Assembly (NCBI GenBank): GCA_031460505.1
Contig: JAVKTT010000001.1
Location: forward strand, 372,001 to 436,000
Length of the DNA: 64,000 nt
Source: JAAYTL01 sp031460505
GTDB lineage: Bacteria > Bacillota > Clostridia > Tissierellales > Tissierellaceae
Direction of reading: 5' to 3'
Within the stretch, counting starts at the first letter, position 1. Each line of letters starts with the position of its first letter. The notes below the pieces were generated by a model. That model saw nothing but the letters and a program-made list of their open reading frames with translations. It was not told where the DNA came from and searched no databases. The translations under genes and the position numbers were made by a program. Below are positions 8,503-16,772 of the stretch, in pieces.

Positions 8503-9660
8503 TTAAAGTTCTCTTGTTCCATCACCAATTCCTGTTATGTAGAACTCTGCTTCATATCCTATTTTATCCTTATATACATTTCCAACATATTCTATGAACT
8601 CATCTACTTTATCTGATTTTACAATGGCAATGGCACACCCCCCAAAACCTGCTCCAGTCATACGTGCACCTATACAATAGCCAAAGCTATTGGCAGCATC
8701 AACTATTGTATCTAATTCAACACCAGTAACATCGTATAAATCCCTTAGAGAATTATGGGAATCTATTAGGAGAGTTCCTAATTTATCAATATCTCCTTCT
8801 ATTAATGCTTTACTGGCCAAGTTTACCCTATGATTCTCGAATACTACATGCTCAGCTCTATTTCTTATATTATCTTGTTTAATCTTGTCCTTAAACTTTT
8901 TAAAATCAGATACACTTAAATCACATAAATTTTTTATATCAATATATTCCCTAATAATCTCAAGGGCTGTCTCACACTCACTTCTTCTTTCATTATATTT
9001 TGAGTCGCTTAACTCCCTTCGCTTATTAGTATTCATAATTACAATGATATTGTCTTTTAGCTCCATATCTATATATTCATAATCTAAACTATTAGTATCC
9101 AGTAAGCTTGCTTTGTTCTGTTTACCCATTCCAATTGCAAATTGATCCATTATACCGCACTTTACTCCAACAAAATCATTTTCAGCCTTTTGTCCAACTT
9201 TGACCAGATCTATCATTGGAATTTGTCCTTTGTTATATAGTACGTTTATAATTTGTGCAATTAATAGTTCTAAAGAAGCCGATGAAGACAATCCTGCACC
9301 ATTTGGTATGTTTCCATGGATAAGTACTTCCACACCTCCCACATTATATCCAATCTCCTTCATGAAATATAACACACCTTTTGGGTAGTTTCCCCAACCA
9401 TGTTTAGAATCATATTGTAAATTTGATAAATCTACTTCAACTTTTAAATCTATATTTTCAGATGTAAGTAAGACTCTATCATCATTTCTTTTTCTTGCTA
9501 TTCCATAGGTTCCTATTTCTATTGCTCCTGGTAATACTTTACCACCATTGTAATCAATATGCTCACCAATTATATTAATTCGACTCGGCGAAAAAAATGT
9601 AAGTGTTTCACCTTGTCCATATAAGCTTTGAAATCTAGATTTTAATTCTACTAAGTCCAA
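8503..9660 (-). CDS. galK: Galactokinase
   Basis: Phosphorylates galactose at C1 with ATP (Leloir pathway). The 385-residue GHMP kinase has the galactokinase signature SPSRINIIGEHIDYNGG near residues 25-41, the GHMP ATP loop GLSSSASLEL near residue 120 and the C-terminal GARMTGAGFGGCAIA. The start is TTG at 9660, 5 bases after a strong GGGGGAGG; there is no ATG nearby. The 5' end overlaps the end of galT by 26 bases. It is the last gene of galU-galE-EIIC-galT-galK. Confidence 0.96.
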   Translation of the reverse strand: MDLVELKSRFQSLYGQGETLTFFSPSRINIIGEHIDYNGGKVLPGAIEIGTYGIARKRNDDRVLLTSENIDLKVEVDLSNLQYDSKHGWGNYPKGVLYFMKEIGYNVGGVEVLIHGNIPNGAGLSSSASLELLIAQIINVLYNKGQIPMIDLVKVGQKAENDFVGVKCGIMDQFAIGMGKQNKASLLDTNSLDYEYIDMELKDNIIVIMNTNKRRELSDSKYNERRSECETALEIIREYIDIKNLCDLSVSDFKKFKDKIKQDNIRNRAEHVVFENHRVNLASKALIEGDIDKLGTLLIDSHNSLRDLYDVTGVELDTIVDAANSFGYCIGARMTGAGFGGCAIAIVKSDKVDEFIEYVGNVYKDKIGYEAEFYITGIGDGTREL

Positions 9661-10657
9661 TATATCCTCCCCCTTTGTTACTTATTGATTCTTTAAATCT
9701 TTTATAAGCATCTCTTAATTCAATAGATGTTTCTTCAATGCTACGAGGATTTGCATATGCCCAAGCCCCTGTTTCTGATGAAGCATTGTATTTTATACTA
9801 TTTTCTCCCCTTAATGGTGGATAAAACTCTACATGAAAATGATAGTATTCATCATGATTTTCATATTCTGGTGAATTAACTGGGCTTTGATGTATAGCCA
9901 TCATATATGGAAATCTCTTGTTAAACAATGTATCAAATGTACCTGTCACATCTTTTAGGATTTTAGCAAAATTATACTTTTCATCATCTGTAAACTCAGC
10001 TAGATTGGATATGTGTCTCTTAGATAATATAAACACACCATAAGGATAATCAGTAAAAAAAGGTAAATATGCTATGAAATCATCATTTTCCGTAATAACT
10101 CTTTTTTGAAAGCTTATTTCTTCTTCATTCATCTCGCAGAAAAGACACTGATCATTTTCTTCATAATACTCTTTTGAAGATTCTAGCTCTGTTCTTATCT
10201 TTACCGGCATAAAGGAATATCCATATATCTGCCCATGAGGATGAGGCATAGTTACTCCTACTTCTTTTCCTCTATTTTCAAATATATATACATATTTAAT
10301 CTTTTCATCCTTTGATAATTCTATAAATCTATCTGTCCATAGGTCTACTAATTTTTTAATATGATCCACATTTAATTCACATAAAGATGCATTGTGATCT
10401 GGTGAATATAGTATAACTTCACATTTTCCATAAGCTCGTTTAACTTTATAAAACTCACTTCCTACATCATCAGGTTTTGGTGGTTCTTGTGATAATACTG
10501 GAAAATCATTATCATATTTATAAACATCATAATTAGGAACTCTACCGAATTCTGGACAAAAAGGACAGAAATCCTTAGGCATGTCCGGTCTATTTTGTCT
10601 ATTAGCTGCTACCATTGTCCAATCTTTCAATAATGGGTTCCATCTTAATTCAGCCAT
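9635..10657 (-). CDS. galT: Galactose-1-phosphate uridylyltransferase (class I, HIT type)
   Basis: Exchanges galactose 1-phosphate for the glucose 1-phosphate of UDP-glucose. The 340-residue protein shows MAELRWNPLLKDWTMVAANR, the zinc-type pair CPFCPEFG near residue 30, the catalytic PHPHGQIYG near residue 155 (nucleophilic second His), and HVEFYPPLR near residue 285. The start at 10657 is preceded by AGGAGG at 6-7 bases; an ATG 18 bases further upstream sits before that ribosome site and is rejected. The 3' end overlaps galK. Confidence 0.95.
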   Translation of the reverse strand: MAELRWNPLLKDWTMVAANRQNRPDMPKDFCPFCPEFGRVPNYDVYKYDNDFPVLSQEPPKPDDVGSEFYKVKRAYGKCEVILYSPDHNASLCELNVDHIKKLVDLWTDRFIELSKDEKIKYVYIFENRGKEVGVTMPHPHGQIYGYSFMPVKIRTELESSKEYYEENDQCLFCEMNEEEISFQKRVITENDDFIAYLPFFTDYPYGVFILSKRHISNLAEFTDDEKYNFAKILKDVTGTFDTLFNKRFPYMMAIHQSPVNSPEYENHDEYYHFHVEFYPPLRGENSIKYNASSETGAWAYANPRSIEETSIELRDAYKRFKESISNKGGGYIGLSRIKI

Positions 10658-10690
10658 TTTATTCCTCCTATACATTTTATTATTTATAAT

Positions 10691-12055
10691 TTAATTGCCA
10701 TGATGACTATTATCAGATGCATGTATTAATGACTTATGATAACGATAGGTATAATAAATTAACCCTATAACAATTGGGATAAATATTATGGCAATTATAT
10801 TTTTATCTAATACCATAATAATCCATGTTCTAAATAAATTTCCGCCATCTAAAAAGCTAGTAAATGTTTCTCCACTTACCACTTCATAATCTATCTTCAA
10901 TGCTATTTCTGTTAATAAAGGGGCTATCCAAGAGGCCATATAAAGGGTTCCTATAACCATTGGTACACCTAACAAGTAGGATCTTATTATATTTCCTTTT
11001 GTTGCAATTGTTATAAATGCAACAGGAACTAGCAAATTAGTTAAATCTCCTAAAGGGATAAAGTTTACACCAGGTAATATAATTGCGAGTAGAATAGATG
11101 TAGGAATCAATAATAATGCAGTTACTATGTTTTCTGGAAGTCCAAACAATACAGCTACATCTAATCCAATAAATCTCTCTCCTGTATTAGGTAGTTTTTC
11201 TTGGATAAATGATTTCATCCCCTCTGCTATTGGAATTAGTGATTCTCCTAATATTCCACCCATTTGAGGTAGAATAAATATAACTGCTGAGAATCTTATA
11301 CCTATTTCAAGTACTTCTCTTATTTCATAACCTGCACTTATGCCGAGAATTAATCCTAATATCAATCCAATAATCATGGGTTCTCCAAATAATCCTAGTC
11401 TATTCTGCATAGCTTCTGGGTCTGCATTGATTTTATTTATGCCTGGTATTTTATCAATAATTTTGTTTCCAATAAGGGCTAAAGGGTAGTGGATTGCACC
11501 TGAAAAGTGAGGTATACATATACCATCCATTCCCAGAGATCTTCTTATCAGAGGTGCAGTCCATTCCGCTATCTTTAAGGTTAGTACAAAGCCTAAGATT
11601 GATATGATAAAAGAAAGAATCAAACTATTTGTCACATAAAAAACCATAACCCCTAAAAAAATAATATGCCAATAATTCCAGATATCAATATTCACCGCCT
11701 TAGTCAATTTAAATATTAACATAAGAGTATTTGTTAGCATCAATATTATCAGCAGTAAAGGAGCTAAGCTAAAAGACCAAGTTATGGCTGCTAATGGTGG
11801 CCAACCCACATCTAATACAGGCATATTAAGCCCTATTCTTGCAATTATGGCAGATACTACAGGTCTGATGATTTCTACAAAATAATCAAAAGTCATAAAA
11901 ATTCCAATAAATCCAATCCCCAATTTTAAAGAAGATTTAATTGCAGTTTTTACTTCTATCTTAAAAATTAAAGCTAATAGAAAAATTATTATAGGAAGTA
12001 ATACATATGGTTGAAAACTTAAAAAATAAGTCATTATCTTATTTAGTAATTGCAT
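10691..12055 (-). CDS. Galactitol-type PTS EIIC membrane protein, probable galactose carrier
   Basis: Membrane subunit of the PTS galactitol (Gat) EIIC family, 454 residues with 10-12 hydrophobic segments. Recognisable blocks are LGIGFIGIFMTFDYFVEIIRP, DVGWPPLAAITWSF, the loop HFSGAIHYPLALIGNK and NRLGLFGEPMIIGLILG, and a GLPENIVTALLLIPTSI segment. No EIIA or EIIB gene accompanies it, and its neighbours galE and galT/galK need free, unphosphorylated galactose. Either EIIA/EIIB are encoded elsewhere or this EIIC moves galactose without phosphorylation. A good AGGAGG precedes the ATG. Family assignment is firm; substrate is inferred from the operon. Confidence 0.82.
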   Translation of the reverse strand: MQLLNKIMTYFLSFQPYVLLPIIIFLLALIFKIEVKTAIKSSLKLGIGFIGIFMTFDYFVEIIRPVVSAIIARIGLNMPVLDVGWPPLAAITWSFSLAPLLLIILMLTNTLMLIFKLTKAVNIDIWNYWHIIFLGVMVFYVTNSLILSFIISILGFVLTLKIAEWTAPLIRRSLGMDGICIPHFSGAIHYPLALIGNKIIDKIPGINKINADPEAMQNRLGLFGEPMIIGLILGLILGISAGYEIREVLEIGIRFSAVIFILPQMGGILGESLIPIAEGMKSFIQEKLPNTGERFIGLDVAVLFGLPENIVTALLLIPTSILLAIILPGVNFIPLGDLTNLLVPVAFITIATKGNIIRSYLLGVPMVIGTLYMASWIAPLLTEIALKIDYEVVSGETFTSFLDGGNLFRTWIIMVLDKNIIAIIFIPIVIGLIYYTYRYHKSLIHASDNSHHGN

Positions 12056-12089
12056 GTGATGCCTCCTTAAAATTTTTTATATCATTGGA

Positions 12090-13055
12090 CTATTTGTTGT
12101 GCCAATTCCAAGCATCCTTAATGATCTTTTCTAATGAATTATATTGTGGATTCCAATTTAGAATTTTCTTAGCCTTTTGTGATGAAGCCACCAAAATAGC
12201 AGGATCTCCATCTCTCCTTTGTGAAATTTCAGCTGGTATAGGATGTTTTGTTACTTTTCGTGCCGATTCGATAACCTCTTTTACGGTGTAACCGTTTTCA
12301 TTACCTAGATTAAAAATCTCACTGTTATTTCCATCTACTAAATGTTTGAAAGCTAAATAATGAGCAGATGCCAAATCCATAACATGGACATAATCTCTCA
12401 CACAAGTACCATCTTTAGTTGGATAATCATCACCAAATATATATATCTTGTCCCTTATACCTAATGGAACTTGAAGTATTAAAGGTATTAAATGGGTTTC
12501 TGGATTATGCAATTCACCTATCTCTCCGCTTTCATGTGCACCAGCGGCATTAAAATACCTTAAAGAAACATATTTTATACCATATGCACTATCAAACCAT
12601 TTCATCATTTTTTCCATGGCTAATTTTGTTTCACCATAGGTATTGGTTGGATTAGTGTCATCATCTTCAAGAATAGGTGTGTTTGTTGGCTCCCCATAGG
12701 TTGCAGCAGTAGAAGAAAACACTATTTTACCAACATGATTTTGTCTCATAACATCTAATAAACATAGCATTCCATAAACATTATTATGATAATATTCATA
12801 TGGATTTGTCATACTTTCTCCTACTAAAGAATTGGCAGCAAAATGTATTACTCCTTCAATCTTGTTTTCCTGAAAAACCTTATCTAGTCTTTCTTTATCC
12901 CTTATGTCAATGTTATAAAAACTATCTGTCAGAACCAATTCTTTATGACCACTTTGTAAATTATCAACTACAATTACTTCCTCTCCTTGATCTAAAAAAT
13001 ACTTAACAGTATGTGAGCCTATGTACCCAGCCCCTCCAGTAATTAAAATAGCCAT
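12090..13055 (-). CDS. galE: UDP-glucose 4-epimerase
   Basis: Interconverts UDP-galactose and UDP-glucose using tightly bound NAD. The 321-residue SDR protein starts with the dinucleotide-binding motif MAILITGGAGYIGSHTVKYF, has FSSTAATYGEPTNTPI near residue 115 with the catalytic Tyr-x-x-x-Lys pair in YGETKLAMEKM (near residue 142), and RYFNAAGAH near residue 165. Slightly shorter than many GalE but complete. Lies between galU and the EIIC gene in the galactose operon. Confidence 0.95.
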   Translation of the reverse strand: MAILITGGAGYIGSHTVKYFLDQGEEVIVVDNLQSGHKELVLTDSFYNIDIRDKERLDKVFQENKIEGVIHFAANSLVGESMTNPYEYYHNNVYGMLCLLDVMRQNHVGKIVFSSTAATYGEPTNTPILEDDDTNPTNTYGETKLAMEKMMKWFDSAYGIKYVSLRYFNAAGAHESGEIGELHNPETHLIPLILQVPLGIRDKIYIFGDDYPTKDGTCVRDYVHVMDLASAHYLAFKHLVDGNNSEIFNLGNENGYTVKEVIESARKVTKHPIPAEISQRRDGDPAILVASSQKAKKILNWNPQYNSLEKIIKDAWNWHNK

Positions 13056-13065
13056 AGAATCCCCC

Positions 13066-13944
13066 TTAAATTTTAATATGATGTTCTACTAGTTTTGATA
13101 TGTATTTTATGAATTCTTCTTTCAAACCCTCGTCTCTTAAAGCATATTCAATGTTTGCTTCTAAAAAACCTATGCTATGACCTAAATCATACCTTCTGCC
13201 TTCAAATTCATAGGCATACATTGTTTCTGTTTGAGCTAACTCATTTAATGCATCTGTTAACTGGATCTCATCATCTTTCCCCGGTTTTAAATTTTCTAAT
13301 ACTTCAAATATTCCTGGCGTAATAATATATCTACCTAGTACCGCTATATTTGAATATATTTCTTTAAGTGTAGGCTTTTCAACTAGAGAATCCACCTTAT
13401 ATATCTTATCCTCTTCTAATTTCCCTCTTAAATTACCATATTTTATTATATCTTGTTCTTTTACTTTTCTTACACCTAATATGCTTGTACCAAACCTTTC
13501 ATATACCTCCATAAGTTGCTTAATACATGGTTTATCAGAGTCTATTACATCATCACCTAATAATACAGCAAATGGCTCATTGTGGACAAATTCCTTAGCA
13601 TAGCTTATAGCGTCGCCTAATCCTAAAGGTTTCTTTTGCGTGACATACGACAATTTAACCTTATCTGAAATAAATCTTAAACTAGTTAAACCGTCTAAAT
13701 TCTTTAGTCTTTCAAGCTCTAGTTCAGATCCTGATAAAGGTTCAAAGTAGTTAGTTATAGACTCTTTTTCTTTGCTGATAATAATTAATATATCTTCTAT
13801 CCCAGAGTTTACAGCTTCTTCTACTATATAATGTATGGTTGGCTTGTTAATTATGGGAATCATTTCTTTTGGAATTGCCCTACTTACAGGTAGAAACCTA
13901 GAACCTAAACCTGCAGCAGGTATTACTGCTTTTTTAATCTTCAT
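13066..13944 (-). CDS. galU: UTP-glucose-1-phosphate uridylyltransferase
   Basis: Makes UDP-glucose from UTP and glucose 1-phosphate, supplying the Leloir cycle. The 292-residue nucleotidyltransferase has the N-terminal signature KKAVIPAAGLGSRFLPVSRA, PKEMIPIINKPTIHYIVEEA, the LLGDDVIDS metal site near residue 127 and GKDDEIQLTDALN near residue 228. First gene of the galactose operon, with a sigA-type promoter about 50 bases upstream of the ATG. Confidence 0.94.
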   Translation of the reverse strand: MKIKKAVIPAAGLGSRFLPVSRAIPKEMIPIINKPTIHYIVEEAVNSGIEDILIIISKEKESITNYFEPLSGSELELERLKNLDGLTSLRFISDKVKLSYVTQKKPLGLGDAISYAKEFVHNEPFAVLLGDDVIDSDKPCIKQLMEVYERFGTSILGVRKVKEQDIIKYGNLRGKLEEDKIYKVDSLVEKPTLKEIYSNIAVLGRYIITPGIFEVLENLKPGKDDEIQLTDALNELAQTETMYAYEFEGRRYDLGHSIGFLEANIEYALRDEGLKEEFIKYISKLVEHHIKI

Positions 13945-13993
13945 ACTATCACCTATTTCTAAAATATATGAGAATACGTTTGCAATTATCTTT

Positions 13994-14021
13994 ATTATAC
14001 AATATATCTATTTAAAAACAA
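13994..14021 (-). promoter_or_regulatory. SigA-type promoter of the galactose operon
   Basis: On the minus strand TTGTTT (14016-14021), a 16-base spacer and a perfect TATAAT (13994-13999). Just downstream, TTGCAAACGTATTC shares the TGCAAACG core with the chvE operator region, hinting at a common sugar or catabolite regulator; it matches the catabolite-repression consensus only loosely. Confidence 0.6.
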
Positions 14022-14042
14022 AAAAATAATAAAAGAATTAAA

Positions 14043-14068
14043 AAGATTCAGGCATTGGCCTGAATCTT
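14043..14068 (-). terminator. Intrinsic terminator after psuG
   Basis: Perfect 11-base arms AAGATTCAGGC / GCCTGAATCTT with a 4-base loop, followed on the minus strand by TTTTTAATTCTTTT. It overlaps the psuG stop codon. Confidence 0.88.
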
Positions 14069-14987
14069 ATTTTATATTTGAAAGCTCTACAGCTAATTTA
14101 GCTCCTAATTTTGCATTATTATATACTAATTGAATGTTTGCATCTAAACTTTCCCCTTTAGTAATATCCTTTACTTTAGCAAGTAAGAAAGGTGTACTAT
14201 CTTTTCCTTTTATTCCTTTTTCTTCAGCTTCAACCAATGCATCTTCAATTGACTTTGTAATTATGTCATAATCCATTTGGTACTCTTCAGGAATTGGATT
14301 TGCTATTACTAAACCACCATTTAGTCCTAAATCCCATTTTGATTTAATAGCTAAAGCCAATTCTGTCACATCATCAATTCTATAATCTACCCCAAAACCA
14401 CTTTTTCTTGTATAAAATGCGGGCATCTCATTAGTTCCAAATCCTACTACAGGTACTCCAAATGTTTCTAAATACTCTAATGTAAGACCTATGTCAAGTA
14501 TAGATTTGGCACCAGCGCAAACAACAGCAACATTTGTATGAGCAAGTTCTTGTAAATCTGCTGATATATCAAAACTTGTTTCAGCACCTCTATGAACACC
14601 ACCTATGCCTCCAGTAGCAAATACCTTGATTCCTGCTAACGAAGCAATTATCATGGTTGTTGCAACAGTAGTTGCTCCATCTGCTTTTCTTGCAATTATA
14701 AAAGGAATATCTCTTCTTGATGTCTTAATTACTTTTTCTGCAGCCTTTCCAAGGTATTCTATCTCATCTTCAGTAAGACCAACTTTAAGCTTTCCATTTA
14801 GTATAGCTATTGTAGCTGGTATGGCTCCATTATCTCTGATGATTTTCTCAACATTAAGTGCTGTCTCTACATTTCTTGGATAAGGCATCCCATGGGATAT
14901 AATAGTAGATTCTAAGGCTACTACTGGTTTACCTTCTTCTAATGCTTTTTTAACTTCTGGATTTATCTCTAAATATTTTTCTAGCAT
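14067..14987 (-). CDS. psuG: Pseudouridine-5'-phosphate glycosidase
   Basis: Splits pseudouridine 5'-phosphate into uracil and ribose 5-phosphate. The 306-residue protein has the family blocks PVVALESTIISHGMPYPRN (residues about 20-40), IPATIAILNGKLKVGL, FATGGIGGVHRGAETSFDIS near residue 125-145 and VVCAGAKSILDIGLTLEYLE. The ATG at 14987 has AAGGAG seven bases upstream; the ATG six bases earlier is too close to that site. The 5' end overlaps psuK by 38 bases, so the pair is coupled. Forms a two-gene pseudouridine module with psuK. Confidence 0.94.
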   Translation of the reverse strand: MLEKYLEINPEVKKALEEGKPVVALESTIISHGMPYPRNVETALNVEKIIRDNGAIPATIAILNGKLKVGLTEDEIEYLGKAAEKVIKTSRRDIPFIIARKADGATTVATTMIIASLAGIKVFATGGIGGVHRGAETSFDISADLQELAHTNVAVVCAGAKSILDIGLTLEYLETFGVPVVGFGTNEMPAFYTRKSGFGVDYRIDDVTELALAIKSKWDLGLNGGLVIANPIPEEYQMDYDIITKSIEDALVEAEEKGIKGKDSTPFLLAKVKDITKGESLDANIQLVYNNAKLGAKLAVELSNIK

Positions 14988-15921
14988 TTTCATTCTCCTT
15001 CATCTTTAAATATATTTCTTCAATCGACATCTTTGGATTTATTGTATCTTCATGTGATAGTGCTACTATTGAAGCATACATTGCAATATCTACTACTTCC
15101 TCTATTTCTATATTATTAATGTACCCATAGGCAAGAGCTGCTACAAATGCATCTCCTGCTCCTGTTGCATTAACAATATTAACTTTAGGTGTATTTTTGT
15201 GCCCCATAGATATACCATCACTATAGAATACTCCCTTATCACCTAATGTTATAAATACTCTTTTTACACCTCTTCGATGTAAATGTTCAGCTGCCTTTTT
15301 TAAGTCATCATTATTATTGATTTTTATTCCAGTAAGTATCTCTACTTCTAACTTGTTAGGCTTTATCGTATGAAAACATCCTATTAAGTCCTTAACCCTC
15401 TCTGTTTTAAAAGTTGAAACAGTATCTAAGAAAAAGTCTACACCTTTATAATTCGTAAGGATATATTCAATTGTATCTTTTGGAACATTAGTATCTATTA
15501 TGCAGAGACTGGAACTTTCTATTATCTTTCTACGCTTCTCAATAAATTCTATATCCATTTTTTCATATATGTCCATACTAGAAATTGCAATTTCCATATC
15601 ACCGATTTCATTTAGTATGGATAAATATACTGATGTCTTTTCACCTTCTAAAACTAATGTGTTGTCCATATTTAATCCTATTTCCTTAGAATAATCTAAA
15701 ACCATATTACCATAGACATCATCTCCTATTATTGAAATAAGATTTGTATTTACTCCAAGTCTTGCGAGATTTTCAGCAATATTTCTTCCTACTCCACCAA
15801 GGGATATCTTCACATTTCCTATATTTGAATCTTGTAAAATCAATTTTTTCTTAGGAAAGCCCTGGATGTCTATATTGGTTCCACCTATTATTGCTACGTA
15901 TTCACTTGTTTTATTATCCAT
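14950..15921 (-). CDS. psuK: Pseudouridine kinase (PfkB family)
   Basis: Phosphorylates pseudouridine at the 5' position. The 323-residue ribokinase-fold protein has an N-terminal VAIIGGTNIDIQGFPKKKL, the PfkB signature ISLGGVGRNIAENLARLG near residue 45, TIKPNKLEVEILTG near residue 195 and the catalytic NATGAGDAFVAALAYG near residue 265. The ATG at 15921 follows GAGGATG; longer readings would run into the upstream terminator. The kinase role is assigned from the adjacent psuG, as PfkB substrates are hard to read from sequence. Confidence 0.88.
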   Translation of the reverse strand: MDNKTSEYVAIIGGTNIDIQGFPKKKLILQDSNIGNVKISLGGVGRNIAENLARLGVNTNLISIIGDDVYGNMVLDYSKEIGLNMDNTLVLEGEKTSVYLSILNEIGDMEIAISSMDIYEKMDIEFIEKRRKIIESSSLCIIDTNVPKDTIEYILTNYKGVDFFLDTVSTFKTERVKDLIGCFHTIKPNKLEVEILTGIKINNNDDLKKAAEHLHRRGVKRVFITLGDKGVFYSDGISMGHKNTPKVNIVNATGAGDAFVAALAYGYINNIEIEEVVDIAMYASIVALSHEDTINPKMSIEEIYLKMKENENARKIFRDKSRS

Positions 15922-15993
15922 AAGATCATCCTCATTGTTTTCTACTATATAATTTATCCCCTTTATTTTATGTAATAAACTTATTGTGATACA

Positions 15994-16029
15994 AAAAAAG
16001 AATTGAGTATTGTTTCTCAATTCTTTTTT
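15994..16029 (-). terminator. Intrinsic terminator after the racemase gene
   Basis: Fourteen-base arms AAAAAAGAATTGAG / CTCAATTCTTTTTT with an 8-base loop. Read on the minus strand it ends in seven T residues. It separates the racemase gene from psuKG. Confidence 0.85.
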
Positions 16030-16047
16030 CTCTATAAATTTATTATA

Positions 16048-16695
16048 TTAACCCAATAACCTCTCCAACATCATTTCTGCTGGATCAATTATTGGTATTG
16101 TTGTGTTATCTAATAATATATCTGATATGTAAGGAAAATGAGTGCATCCTAATATTATTCCATCCACTCCGTTGTCTTCCGCCCAATATAAAATTTTTCC
16201 TATTGCTAGTTTTTGAAAAATATCCTTTTCTGTATTTCTACTTTCAATTTCCTCAACTAATGGTGCTGAAGAAATACTCCACATTTTAATATCATTATTA
16301 GTTTCCATTAATATTGTCTCAATTTTAGCACATGATTGTCCATTAGCTGCAAGTACCAGTAACTTTGAATAATCTTTAGCTATGGCATGGTATGCAGTAA
16401 AAGGTGTTACTATAAATGCATCTGTGTCTTCAGATACCTTATCCATATCGACAGCAGCACTTAAGGAGTTACAATAAACAAAGAATTTATCAATACCTGT
16501 TTCTTTAGCTTCTAGAATAATTTGGACTACTATATCATATAATTTGTCTTTATGTAATAATTGAAGCTGATGCTGCTCCTTTGGACTATTGGCTGTTTGA
16601 AATCCAATTGCTTTTATTCCTTTACTTAATAAAAAATCCACTCCCATTTGTGTATCTACAGGAGTACCAGCAATTACCCCGATTGTTTTATTCAT
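16048..16695 (-). CDS. Aspartate/glutamate racemase superfamily protein
   Basis: Cofactor-independent amino-acid racemase fold, 215 residues. The two catalytic cysteines expected for the family are present in FVYCNSLSAAVD (near residue 74) and GIILGCTHFPY (near residue 184). The N-terminal loop reads VIAGTPVDTQMG rather than the DSGxGG of MurI, and the protein is shorter than MurI, so it is unlikely to be the cell-wall glutamate racemase. It follows megL with only a hairpin lacking a T run between, and there is no room for a separate promoter, so it is probably the fourth gene of the regulator-NhaC-MegL operon. Substrate unknown. Confidence 0.8.
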   Translation of the reverse strand: MNKTIGVIAGTPVDTQMGVDFLLSKGIKAIGFQTANSPKEQHQLQLLHKDKLYDIVVQIILEAKETGIDKFFVYCNSLSAAVDMDKVSEDTDAFIVTPFTAYHAIAKDYSKLLVLAANGQSCAKIETILMETNNDIKMWSISSAPLVEEIESRNTEKDIFQKLAIGKILYWAEDNGVDGIILGCTHFPYISDILLDNTTIPIIDPAEMMLERLLG

Positions 16696-16718
16696 ATAAA
16701 ACTCCTCCTATTAATAGT

Positions 16719-16755
16719 ATAGACAGCAGAAAGTAATAATCAATCTGCTGTCTAT
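16719..16755 (-). other. Intercistronic hairpin between megL and the racemase gene
   Basis: Perfect 12-base arms ATAGACAGCAGA / TCTGCTGTCTAT. On the minus strand the stem is followed by ACTATTAATAGGAGG, not a T run, and the racemase ribosome site comes at once. It is more likely an mRNA-processing or partial-termination element than a full terminator. Confidence 0.65.
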
Positions 16756-16772
16756 TATTTTTACTATTGTTC

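Noticed and set aside
16048..16695. MurI, cell-wall glutamate racemase
   Set aside because: Short length, changed N-terminal motif and linkage to methionine degradation do not fit.
16719..16755. Full intrinsic terminator after megL copy 1
   Set aside because: The stem is perfect but no T run follows on the transcribed strand and the next gene's ribosome site begins at once.
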